Assembly: GCA_963682025.1 (NCBI GenBank)
Contig: OY821518.1
Location: forward strand, 37,656,559 to 37,720,558
Origin: Cordilura impudica
Taxonomy: Eukaryota > Arthropoda > Insecta > Diptera > Scathophagidae
Length of the DNA: 64,000 nucleotides
Reading direction: 5' to 3'
The position numbers and the translations under genes are program-made. The notes beneath the pieces are model-generated. The model saw nothing but the letters and a program-made list of their open reading frames with translations, searched no databases and was not told the origin of the DNA. This document shows positions 34,427 through 44,679 of this stretch, one piece after another. Each line of letters opens with the position of its first letter. Within the stretch, counting starts at the first letter, position 1.

Positions 34427-34628
34427 TTTTTTTTCTGTTAATATTAATAAATAGTTTTGATATTTTATCGAATTAAGCACTCACAGAATATTAAAAATGA
34501 TTAAACAAAATATTCGATATTTCTGTATTTATTCGATTTTTTAATTGTTTTGGAATTATTCTGAAATTAATTGAAAATTTAAATTTATATGCGTATTTAT
34601 TTTTAAGTCGTTCTTAGGAAGTTTCTAG

Positions 34629-34635
34629 TTTTATA
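34629..34635 (-). promoter_or_regulatory. Candidate TATA box for the signal-peptide gene
   Basis: TATAAAA on the minus strand, about 200 bases upstream of the ATG. A start site about 30 bases downstream would fall near 34600 and leave a leader of about 175 bases. In sequence this AT-rich the motif alone is weak evidence. Confidence 0.35.
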
Positions 34636-34639
34636 GTCA

Positions 34640-35159
34640 ATATTTGTTATTTTTATTTTATTTTTTTTTTTAATTTAATGATTATTCGTTACGGCTTGAG
34701 TGGTCTTTGCGCGTCTACAGTCTACAAAGGTTTGATTATGTTTATAAAGTGGTGACTTTAGAATACAATTAAGCGCGACAGGTTCTGTTGTTTTTTTTTT
34801 TTTTTTTTTGTATATTTCAAATTCAATAATTACGAGCAAGAGAAACGTACGTACTATCTATCAGCAGCTTGAAATCAAATGAGAATTATTCTATGTGATT
34901 CCATAGCAATCTAAGTATATAATTAACTACACCATTTACATTTCATATTAATAATAAGACAATATTTGCAAATACATAATTTAAAATAGCAGAATTTGCA
35001 TTTTGATTTTTCCTGATATCATATACCCGGCTTTCTAATGCCAAACAAAATATGTGTACCGTGAAATCAATGAAATCATCATTGAGGGTATGAAATTGTT
35101 AAGGGAAAAATAGTTTTTGATATAAGAAACAAACTTTTTGGGATTAAAATAAATTTTTA
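34640..35159. other. Sequence upstream of the signal-peptide gene
   Basis: Non-repetitive at sight, with a 19-base T run near 34792-34810. It may hold regulatory DNA, but I see no specific site. Confidence 0.4.
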
Positions 35160-35254
35160 AGGTGAAATGTTCGGAAAAAAAATTGAGGAGTAAAAATTGG
35201 CTCTAGGAAATATCGCCCAATGAAAAATAAAAAATGGCCCAATAAAAAAAAGAC

Positions 35255-35448
35255 CCAAAAATCAAACATCGCCAAAAAGAAAAAAAAATATGAAATTTTG
35301 TCACAAAAATGTGAAAAATTTCAAAATAAAATATAATAAAATGTTGCTAAAAAAAATCAAAAAAGATCCAAAGATATGAAAAATGTTTAAAAAACGCCCA
35401 AAAATTAATCAATATTTTCATATGAAAATTCACTCAAAAGTCAATTAA
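35255..35448 (+). repeat. Left direct repeat flanking R copy 1
   Basis: A-rich block with AAAAATCAAACATCGCC, ATGAAATTTTGTCACAAAAA, CGCCCAAAAATTAATCAATA and CACTCAAAAGTCAATTA. It recurs in the same orientation at 36246-36488. Confidence 0.8.
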
Positions 35449-35463
35449 AATAAGTGAAAAAAG

Positions 35464-36230
35464 TATAGTCGGTCTAAACCGACTATACGATACCCTATAC
35501 CATGGTTTAGAGACCCTGTCTCTTCAGTCCAACTAATTGGATATAGAAAATAAGCATAAACCGATTTTGAGTGGCATTGTTATTAATTTTTTTGGCTGTA
35601 GATATGAAAAAGTTCATATCCGTTGCTATATTTATATGGGGACTAGGTCGAAAAATGTACCGATCCTGACCATATTTGGTAATCTCATTTATATTTTGAA
35701 AGAATATAAACAAACCAAATTTGAGAAAAATCTGTGCAATATTTTTTGCTTTTTGATAGATTTAAGTGAAGGTCTATTGGGGCCTATGACTAAAAATTGT
35801 CCTATAGGAATTATTTTTGGACTACTTATTACCGGATATAATAAATACACACAAACCCAATTTGACTGAGATCTATGTGATAATTTGGATCTTATGGCAA
35901 TTTATGTCGATTTCATAGGGGTCATTTGTATGGGGAGTTGGTCTGAACATCGACCGAATTTCACCAATTTCAATAACGTTTATCCTATGGCCTGTAAAAG
36001 GTTATATACCAAATTTCATAAAAATATATTCATATTTGCGACCTGCAGTTTGATTACAAACTTTACATGAACACACAGACGGACGGACGGACGCACGGAC
36101 ATCGCTAAAACGATTCAGAAAGTTATTCTGAGCCAATCGGTATAATAAAAGATGGGTCTCGGTCAAATATTTTTTTATAAACAGCAGCACAAAGTCATTA
36201 TACCCAAACCACATAGTGGTATAGGGTATA
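35464..36230 (+). repeat. R repeat copy 1, full length (~770 bp)
   Basis: This defines the R family. Order: CAAGTAAGAA-type leader (decayed here), a palindrome (TAGTCGGTCTAAACCGACTA), CGATACCCTATACCATG, a long interior with GGACTAGGTCGAAAAATG and GGTCTGAACATCGACCG, a GACGGACGGACG tract, a hairpin (CGATTCAGAAAGTTATTCTG), ATTATACCCAAACCACATAG and finally GTGGTATAGGGTATA. The two ends share TACCCTATACCA in inverted form. No coding frame persists between copies, so R looks like a non-autonomous mobile repeat of unknown class. Confidence 0.85.
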
Positions 36231-36245
36231 AAAATGGTCAATGAA

Positions 36246-36272
36246 TAATGACCCAAAAATCGAAAATCGCCA

Positions 36273-36304
<32 letters not shown>

Positions 36305-36488
36305 TGAAATTTTGCCCCAAAAATGTGAAAAATGGCACAAAAAGGAAAAATCCCAAAAAAAAAAAAAATTAACAAAATGTTAATCAAAAATATGAAAAAT
36401 GTCCCAAATTTATAAAAAAAAATGTTAAAAAACGCCCAAAAATTAATCAATATTTTCATACGAAAATTCACTCAAAAGTCAATTATAA
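36246..36488 (+). repeat. Right direct repeat flanking R copy 1
   Basis: Second copy of 35255-35448, expanded by a 25-base A run and an 13-base A run. The two copies enclose R copy 1. Confidence 0.8.
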
Positions 36489-36669
36489 TTATGCGTTTTA
36501 TTCGTTCAGTCAAACCAACGCGTGAAGTTGTATTCGCTCAGCATATAAGCGAGTGTGTGACATGTATTTTTATTGAAGTTGTAGTAATTAATGAAAACGT
36601 TACAAGTTATGAAAAATTACCCAGAAATAAAAAGCGAAAAATATTTTTCATAATTTTTGATCATTTTTT

Positions 36670-36830
36670 CATCTAAGGGAATTTTGTATGAGTTTTTTTT
36701 TTTTGGGCATTTTTCATTTTTTTTTTTTTTTTGGGCAATTTTTCATTTTGCGATATTTTCTAGACACAAAAATTTAATTTTAAAAAATTAACCATTATTT
36801 TTTCGACGAAAAAAATTATGAGTGAATACG
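36670..36830 (-). repeat. Inverted relative of the 35160-35260 block
   Basis: Reverse complement reads GTCTAGAAAATATCGCAAAA, GAAAAATTGCCC and GAAAAATGCCC, matching CTCTAGGAAATATCGCCCAA and AAAAATGGCCC at 35200-35245. The whole 35.2-36.8 kb region is thus partly palindromic. Confidence 0.55.
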
Positions 36831-36854
36831 AACTTTTAATAATGATAAATTAGG

Positions 36855-37085
36855 TATGAAAGTTTTAGATGGTCTAGACCGACCGTACGATACACTATAC
36901 AATGCATTGGATCCAACAAAAGCAACAAATGGATATCAAAAATAAACATAAAGCAATTTTTAGCGCTATTATTATAAATTTGTGGCATGTAGATATAAAA
37001 AAATTTATTTAAGTCAGAAAAATGATCGATTATGACCATATTTAGCAAAGTCACTTACTTTTCTTAAATGCACATATAAATCAAA
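36855..37085 (+). repeat. R repeat, left third, degenerate
   Basis: Starts with TAGATGGTCTAGACCGACCG, then CGATACACTATACAATGCAT. Ends in AAACAAGTAAG, which is the leader of the next R copy. Confidence 0.75.
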
Positions 37086-37860
37086 TTTAAAACAAGTAAG
37101 AAAAGTACGATACCCTATACCATGCGTTTAGAGACCCTATCTCTTAGACCCAACTAACTGGATATAGAAAATAAGCATGAAACAAATTTGAGTGGGATTT
37201 TTATTATTTTTTTGGCTGCAGATATGAAAAAGTTCATATCGGATGCTATATCTATATGGGGACTAGGCCCAAAAATGGACCGATCCTGGCCATGTTTGGT
37301 AAAGCCTCTTGTATTTTGCAAAAATATATATAAACAAAATTTGAGAAGAATCAGTGCAATATTTTTGTTTTTTGATAGATTTAAGTGAAGGTCGGGAAGC
37401 AGCTCTATATGGGATCTAGACTAAGAGTTGTCCCACAGGCATCATTTTTGGACTACGGATTAATGGATATAATAAACACATACAAACCCAATTTGACTGA
37501 GATCTATATGATAGTTTGGATCTTATGGCAATTTATGTCGATATCATAGGGGTCATTTGTATGGGGACTAGGTCTGAACATGGACCGAATTTCAGCAATT
37601 TCAATAGCGTTTATCTTATGGCTGATAAAAGCTTATATACCAAATTTTATCAAAATATATTCATATTTGCGACCTGTAGTTTGGTTAAAAGGTTTACATG
37701 AACACACAGACGGACAGACGGACATCACTAAATCGACTCAGAAAGTGATTCTGAGTCGATCGGTATAATAAAAGATGGGTCTTGGTCAAATATTTTTGGT
37801 AGTTATAAACAGCAGCACAAAGTAATTATGCGTTTTTATATCCTATACCACTATGTAGTT
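37086..37860 (+). repeat. R repeat copy 2, terminal palindrome cleanly lost
   Basis: The leader CAAGTAAGAAAA joins directly to GTACGATACCCTATACC; the palindrome between them in other copies is absent. The inner hairpin CGACTCAGAA AGTGA TTCTGAGTCG (37734-37758) is perfect: ten base pairs. Right end decayed (TATCCTATACCACTATGTAG in place of the usual end). Confidence 0.85.
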
Positions 37861-37990
37861 TGAGTCGACTTAGCGATGTCCGTCCGTCCGACTGTCCGCC
37901 TGTCCGTCTGTTTTCCATGTAAACCTTTTAATCAAATTACAGGTGGCAAATATGAATATATTTTGATGAAATTTAGTATATAAGTACTAT
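37842..37990 (-). repeat. R repeat, right-end fragment, inverted
   Basis: Reads TATACCACTATGTAG, GAGTCGACTTAGCGATGTCC, GTCCGTCCGACTGTCCGCC and CAAATATGAATATATTTTGA, the reverse complement of the R right third. It meets R copy 2 tail to tail. Confidence 0.75.
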
Positions 37991-38047
37991 ATTTACCGAT
38001 TTTTATGATTTGATGATTATGATGATTTTATACTTTGACGTCATTAA

Positions 38048-38157
38048 CCCATTTGCACTTGGCATCACAAATGACCCCAAGCTAGTATAGAACAAATAAG
38101 TCAAAATTTTCAAATATTTTGCAATATTTTTCATATCCGACCCCAAGTCCGAAAGGG
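38048..38157. mobile_element. Tiny piggyBac-type MITE
   Basis: 110 bp flanked by TTAA on both sides (38044-38047 and 38158-38161). Ends are CCCATTTGCACTTGG at the left and, reverse-complemented, CCCTTTCGGACTTGGGGTC at the right. TTAA target sites with CCC-starting inverted ends are the piggyBac signature. Confidence 0.65.
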
Positions 38158-38161
38158 TTAA

Positions 38162-38970
38162 TGGGGTCATATTATTTTTTTCAGAAACCCTAGACTAGTA
38201 AGATAAAATATAACATTTAAAATTAGAAAACTGATAAATTTTTGATACAAAGTATTTAGAAAAAGTACATTTACTGAATATTTCACAAAAAACTAATTTT
38301 TCTCGAAATCCGCAAAAAAAAATTCTTTGTAAAAATAATTCTGGCAGAGGACTTTACTTAAAAATTCACACAGTTAATGTCTAATATATATTTAACAAAA
38401 CCTTAAAGTGCCAGATCCCTTTTTTGAAATTTTGTTTAAGAAAATTTTTTAAAACTTAAAAAAGGAGTTTTCAAAATTTTAGCAAAAAATTTTTCATTTT
38501 AGTTTAACAACATGGTAATAAAACTATACTTCATATCTGAGTACTTATAGGTATAGAGACCAAAAAAAAAAAAATATGGCTTTAATCAATTTGTTAAAGT
38601 TGAAAAAAATGTTCATCACATTTCATGACCTAGAGTTTTTTTTGACACAAAAGTGGTCTGGGGCATTTTTTACTTCTTGGCGAGTTTTATTCGATTTTGA
38701 AGTTTTATAGCTTTTAGAACAGATAATTTAATAGTGATGGCGAATTATATAACAGTTTGTTGGAAAAATTAAACTATAGAACGAAATTTTCATAAAATGT
38801 AAAAAAAGTCATATTTTCCCCATATAAACACACTTGAAATTTTCAGTCGCGTTGAGGCGCCTCAAATTTTTTTTTTTATTGACCCAAAACTTTGTATTTC
38901 TCAGCTGTTTTGCTATTCGCACATTTGTAGGGGGCCAGACTTTAAATTCGAACACCTAATATACATATAT
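38162..38970. other. Intergenic sequence
   Basis: Nothing recognised. Confidence 0.4.
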
Positions 38971-39689
38971 ATTAGGGTCGATTTGTAGGGAGGCAAAAAA
39001 ATCAAGTTACAAGAAAATCATATTCTAGGGATCAAAATAAGAAACTTTGCCCAAGGAACCATACCTCTAAAACGAATTCTGATTCCCCGACTATTGACAT
39101 GTCTGTCTGTCTGTCTGTCTGACATGGGGCAACCCCATTCCCCTTCATGCAATTGATCTGAAACTTGGCCCATAGTCTTGTTGTGACTACAGATTAATTT
39201 TGGGGTAGTCAAAAAGAGTCACGCATAATCATTGAGTGATCTAAAAGCTATTTACCCTCATCCCATCGATCCTTTTGAATAACCTAACATAGTCAAGGCG
39301 TATGATGATTATTTATTAGCAGAGTAGAAGATACGTATACGTATGAGTGTTAATTTTAATATTAAATCAAACACAGTCAGCCCAATTCTAAACAAAAAAT
39401 GGTGATTTTTTTAAACGTTTGTATGGGGAACCCCACAAGTGGGTTCCAGGGGGTGTGCCACTGGCATGGGTGGGTCGGCCCTCCAAAGTTAGTGGGGGTC
39501 GATCATACATTTGGACTCGATTGGGGCACTCTAAATGGGTCAAAGTGAGACAGACAGACAGACAGACAGGTCAAAAGTCGGGACATCAGAATTCGTTTTA
39601 GAGGTATGGTTTCTTCTTTTTCTTATTTTGATCCCTGGAATACGATTTACCTTGTCACTTGGGCGATTTTTAAATCGACCCGCCCTAAT
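38971..39689. mobile_element. Inverted-repeat element holding an S unit and (GTCT)n tracts
   Basis: 719 bp. The left end reads ATTAGGGTCGATTTGTAGGG and continues with CATATTCTAGGGATCAAAAT, ACCATACCTCTAAAACGAAT and (TGTC)n at 39101-39121. The right end, reverse-complemented, reads ATTAGGGCGGGTCGATTT and continues with TATTCCAGGGATCAAAATAA, ACCATACCTCTAAAACGAAT and (TGTC)n. Arms are about 150 bases. The middle carries one S minisatellite unit (39145-39290) and a GC-rich stretch (39420-39530). No transposase is present. Flanks are AT-only, so the target duplication (TA or ATAT) is uncertain. Confidence 0.8.
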
Positions 39690-40025
39690 ATATGATAATC
39701 TGGATCTTGTTGCAAATTTGATAGGGGTTATTTGTAGAGGGGCTAGGTCTGAACATGCACAAAATTTTACCAATTTCAAAATCGTTCGTCCTATGGCCGA
39801 TAAAAGCACATATATCAAATTTCATCTAAATATATTCACATTTACGACCTGTACTTTGATTACAAGAATTACGTTGACGGACATACAGATCCACAAGCAG
39901 ACATCGCTAAGACGACTCAGAAAGTGATTCTGAGTCATCGGTATAATAGAAAGTGGTAGTTACAAACATCAGCTTAAACTCATTATACCCTGATCAGAGG
40001 GTATATTATACCCAGGTATATGGTA
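39690..40025 (+). repeat. R repeat, right half, degenerate
   Basis: Starts at GATAATCTGGATCTTG and includes GGTCTGAACATGCACAAAAT and a good hairpin (CGACTCAGAA...TTCTGAGTC, 39913-39937). The right end is expanded to several GGTATA blocks. Confidence 0.75.
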
Positions 40026-40995
40026 TAAAATAAAAATAAGAAAGATTTATTTTGTTTAGGTCGACTATACCAAGAGCTGCGAGAAAAGATTTCTACTCCA
40101 ACCCCGCAGGGTGCGGTTATTAATGGATATAAAAAAATAAGCATAAACAATATTTAAATCAGATTGTCCAATATTTTTAACGGCAAATATTTTGAAAATC
40201 TTATCGATTGTGATTTTTGTTTTGGGACTAGATCCAAAAACGGTTCAGTCCAGACCATATTTGGTGAGGTCACTTATGTCTGCCAGAAAGATGTACAAAT
40301 CAAATTTGAATAAAATATATTGTACTTGTAAGTTTCAAAAGTTGATTTAAGTTAATATCGGGAGGCTGCTTTGACTGAAATTTTTCCTACGGTCTCTTTT
40401 TTAAGTAATGAGTTATGCATATAAAAATTCAAAACATATAAAAATCTGGATGTTGGACAATTACGAAGATCTCATATGCCACATTAAGTTTGAACATGCA
40501 CCGATTTTCTACAATTTCAATAGCGTCTTATGGTCCTTTGAAGCTTATATACAAAATTCCGTCAAAATATCTGTGGTCACATGCGATAACCGCCTAACTC
40601 GACTTAAGAACGATTTGAGTTATGTATGCTATCATATTCTACTAACAATGCTTTATATTTGAGTGAAATTGTCATTTTTCTAACACTGTTATTTAAAAAG
40701 ATATCAATACAAATATTTTGACCTAAGTCGGAATGAAGTCCCATTACATTTATATAAAAAGCTATTTTTCTCGAAAGCATGATTTTCGAGTTAGGCGGTT
40801 ATTGCTTGTGACCACAGAAATATTGGCATTTACGACACGTACTTTACGTAAAACTTAACACGAAAAGGTAGACAGACTGATGGATGGATGGACGGAAGGA
40901 CAGAAGAAAGGACGGACGGAAGGACGGACGGTATAATAGACGGATTAACGGATATTGCTAACTCGACTCAGAAAGTGATTCTTAGTAGGGTATAA
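40026..40995 (+). repeat. R repeat, strongly diverged
   Basis: Begins AATAAGAAAGATTTATTTTG and GGTCGACTATACC, and ends with a GGACGGACGGAAGG tract, hairpin CGACTCAGAAAGTGATTCTT and GTAGGGTATAA. The interior has an unrelated block around 40590-40810, with CGCCTAACTCG near 40591 and its inverted form near 40790. Confidence 0.6.
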
Positions 40996-41179
40996 ATATT
41001 TATGTAAAAAAAAATGTTAAGGTAAAAAAAATTTGCAAAAATTTAAATGAGAATTTTTTTTAGTTGAATGATATTTTTTTATCATGGATAATATTTATAC
41101 CTATGGTCTCTGGAAAAAAAAACTTAAGCAGCAAACGTATACGAAACCATGCCAAAATGTAACGTAATTTTATTACTTA

Positions 41180-41542
41180 CTAGCAGATTCCAGCACTCGA
41201 AATTCGAGTGCAATTTCTGGACAACCTTTATTCTCAACTTAGCCAATACACAAACCAACACTTTTTTGGTTTATTATTATTGTGAATGAAGATAAACTCA
41301 TTAACAAACACATTAACAAATTTAATAAATACACACATAGTATATGTATCATTTTATGTATGTGTTAGTAGCAACTTTAAATGCAGTTTACTCAAAATAG
41401 AGAAAAAAATTAAAAAATCTGTAAATCTGGTGAACAGCAAAAAAGAAGTACCTTTCAAATAATATACGTTTGGTCAAAGTCGGGATAAAATTGTAGAACA
41501 ATATCGGTAACAAGAAATCGCCTAGCCTATTAATATTATAGA
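41180..41542 (-). mobile_element. Non-autonomous Helitron copy 11
   Basis: Hairpin CTCGAAATTCGAG and both termini intact (CTAGCAG on plus; ATTATAGA at the far end). Belongs to the GAATGAAGATAA subfamily. Confidence 0.88.
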
Positions 41543-41794
41543 TAAGAGGGAAAGTTATATTTTCATCAGATGCATATGAAATTAAGCCCCAATTTAGGTT
41601 TTTCAAAACGCACTCATTTGAATCTACTCTTTTAAATCAGCCGACACAATATATATCCAAAAACTGGTAACCTCACCACTTTTTAAAAATATATTCGTTG
41701 ACTTGATTTCATCAGGCACACGATTCAATCAAATATGGTTTATGCATATTCTCTATGTTCATTAATGACCTAAGCCAGTAGACTTGGACTTAAA

Positions 41795-42228
41795 ACCATG
41801 TATGTAGAAACTTTAACTTTCTTAGGGCCATTATTACAACTTGCCGTTAGTTAAAGGCAGGATTTTGTCGGACCGATTAATGGCTTTACATTATAAAACC
41901 TTTATTTATTACTTTTTTATCCATTAAGTATTATTATTATTAATAGTAATAACAATAAAAAATTAAAGTTGTAATAATACAAAGCTATTTATCGGGCAGA
42001 CAAAATCCTGCCTTTAACTAAAGGCAAGTTGTAATAATGGCCCTTAAAAGATTGTTTTATATTTTAAAAACGATTTTTTATTTTTTTTAGAAAATAAATT
42101 CTAATCTTTTAATTTTTGTAGAAATTAAAAATTATATAGATTTAAAAATATATATTTTTTACAGCACTCTGACTAAAATATATTTAGATTCGGTGTAGTA
42201 GTCTAAACAATTTGTTGTTTGTTAAATT
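41795..42228 (+). repeat. Local duplication, copy 1 (holds a MITE)
   Basis: Outside the MITE it matches 42677-42895: GAAACTTTAACTTTCTT, then TTGTTTTATRTTTTA, TACAGCACTCTGACTAAAAT, TCGGTGTAGTAGTCTAAACA and ATTTGTTGTTTGTTA. Confidence 0.85.
41825..42043. mobile_element. PIF/Harbinger-type MITE with TTA target duplication
   Basis: 219 bp. The left end reads GGGCCATTATTACAACTTGC and the right end, reverse-complemented, is the same for 20 bases; the inverted repeat continues for about 65 bases (CTTTAGTTAAAGGCAGGATT). TTA flanks both sides (41822-41824, 42044-42046). The sister duplication at 42706 shows the site without the element. GGGCC-starting ends with TTA duplication fit PIF/Harbinger. Confidence 0.88.
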
Positions 42229-42632
42229 ATCATATAGATCTCGGTCAAGTTGGATTTGTCTGTGTTTATTACATTCAGTAGTCCGAAAATTACCCTATAG
42301 GAAAATTCTCAGTGATAAGCCCCATATGAAGCTACATCCTGACCTTCACTTAAACCTATCAAAAACCAAAAATATTGCACAGATTTTTCCCAAATTTGGT
42401 TGGTATATGTTTTGCAATAAATAAATGACCATTCTAAATATGATTAGGATCTGTGCATTTTTCGATTTAATGTGAATATAGTATCGGATATGAAATTTTT
42501 CAGACCTGCAGTCAAAAAATTAATAAAAATTCCATTCAGATTTGGTTTATGCTTATTTTCTGTACCCAATTAGTTGGACTTAAGACCAATTCGGTATAGA
42601 CCGACTATAAATTTTATTACTTGTTTTTTGTT
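42222..42632 (-). repeat. R repeat, left half, inverted
   Basis: Reverse complement runs from AACAAGTAATAAAATTTATA, GTCGGTCTATACCGAATTGG through GAAAATAAGCATAAACC and TTCATATCCGATACTATATT. It lies between the two copies of the local duplication. Confidence 0.75.
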
Positions 42633-42676
42633 AGATTTAAATGAGGCTCAAGAATCAGCTTTATATTGGGTTTCAT

Positions 42677-42895
42677 TTTAAAACCATTTTCCCAAAGTAT
42701 GTGGAAACTTTAACTTTCTTGAAAAATTGTTTTATGTTTTATAAACAGTTTTTAATTTTTTTAGAAATTTAAATTTTTTTTTTAAATTAAAAATTGTATA
42801 GATTTAAAAATATATGCTTTACAGCACTCAGACTAAAATATATTTAGATCCGGTGTAGCAGTCTCAACAATTTGTTGTTTGTTATTGTTATTATT
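42677..42895 (+). repeat. Local duplication, copy 2 (empty MITE site)
   Basis: Reads GGAAACTTTAACTTTCTTGA directly into AAAATTGTTTTATG, without the MITE of copy 1. Confidence 0.85.
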
Positions 42896-44169
42896 AAATT
42901 GCTTTTGTTTTTATTGTTTGTTTTTTCATTTATGTATTTTTTTTTTTTTTTTTTTTGTTCTGCTTGCTACTTAAGCTTATTTATTTGTTTATTTAAAACG
43001 CCATGTATAACAACAAAATGATGACAGAAACTAACAAAATTAAAGGGAAGCTTACAATTTGTAGTTGTTTTTTATTCTCATTTTTTTTTCCAATTATTAT
43101 AGAGAATATTTAAAAAGAACAACAACACAGATAAGCAAACATAAACATATGGTAACGCTGACATTAGGTGACTGTTACCGGTGTTTGCAAAATGCACTTG
43201 TATACACGTCGCAATAATAATTAAGTTTTTGTTTTACTGTTTTGTGTTTTTTTTTATACCCCTGCCCCCCCTTTTTGGCAAATAGATTTGAGTTATAAAA
43301 TAACAATTAAAATTATACCTATAATGAGAGAAAAATGACGAACGATGACTCATTTTTAGATGTAATACTTCGAGATAGTAAAAAAATATTGATAATAAGA
43401 AAATACGCAGAATTAATAGAAAAAAATCTAGAAAGTTACGAAAAGGTTAGAGTCAACTGCTCTAGCAAGATTTAAAATGTCATGACTTATCTTTGAAATT
43501 AAAGCACACATATACATAGAGATTAAAATCACTGTCATGTCTCTATACTTGATTAACATTCCAGAACACCTTTGAGTTCCTAAGATTTAATAATGAATCT
43601 TTAAAAAATTGCTATATAATTTCTGAAAGATTTTAGCATGATCAAATTAAGGGAGTTTTTAAAGGGAATAATGATTGACGCTATATATCTAGATATGGTG
43701 CGAAAATGTTCGGATTTAACGCCGTATTTTTGAAACAATGTCTGGATTATATAACACCCTCGATAAATTGAATTCGGTTTAAATTCTGTAAAGTTATTTG
43801 AAAGGGTTTTATTTTCTGGCTTCAAACCCAGCTTGCAAATTATTCCATAAAGTTAAATTTTGCAAAAAAAAAAAAAAAATTAAAAATAAGGTAGGTACGA
43901 CTGTATGTAAAATAGACGCAGGTTCACACACGGCCGCCCTAAATAGAACAATTTCGTGTAGAAACAGAAATTATTACAATGTTTAATATAATCACTGAAG
44001 AAGACTGAATGTCAGAAACCGGGCTGATTAACAATTAAGAGTAGTTATGATATTTAGAAATATAGGCTTTCTTCTTCTCTACAACGCACTATTAAGAAAC
44101 AATATCAAAATTTGCATACAGTATGCGAAATTTAAATAAACGCATGAGTTATTTTCTTATTGTCTCGCA
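42896..44169. other. Intergenic sequence
   Basis: Long T runs near 42938-42956 and 43250; nothing else recognised. Frames at 43601-43825 and 43798-43986 lack motifs. Confidence 0.45.
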
Positions 44170-44542
44170 TGTATAATATTAATAGGCTAGGCGATTTCTT
44201 ATGATCGATGTAAGTTTCACAGTTTTACCCCGATTTTGACAAAAAATTTATCATATGAAAAGTATTTCTTTTTAGCTGTTACCCAGATTTACAGATTTTT
44301 CATCGTCTGAAATACTTTTTTGGAGTTATGATCGTTTAAAGTTGCTATTAACACATACATAACACATACAATGTTGTGTGTGTGTTTATTAAATTTGTTA
44401 ATGGGTTTGTGTTAATGTGTTGGGTTTTATTCTTCATTTAAAATGAGTTGAATTGTGAAGCATACCTTTAGGGTCTTTATTAAATGAAAAAATAAAATTT
44501 CCTAGAATTTGCACTCGAATTTCGAGTGCTGGAATCTGCTAG
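44170..44542 (+). mobile_element. Non-autonomous Helitron copy 12
   Basis: The 3' hairpin CTCGAATTTCGAG and CTGCTAG|T are intact; the 5' TC has become TG. The middle carries a duplicated GTTTGTGTTAATGTGTT-type segment. Confidence 0.85.
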
Positions 44543-44679
44543 TATTTTTTAATGTATTATTATATTTTTTTTATTTTAATATTGCTTAATATATGTATTA
44601 ATAAATAAGATTAATTTGAAAATAATAATAAAGGAAAATACATTTTTAGAGAGGGAAAAACCCAAATAACAATTTAAAG

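Noticed and set aside
35537..36070. Plus-strand frames in R (110 and 61 codons)
   Set aside because: Frames are not kept open in the other R copies; differences between copies do not respect codons.
39419..39927. GC-rich plus-strand frames (60 and 130 codons)
   Set aside because: They straddle the inverted-repeat element and an R fragment, crossing the element border at 39689.
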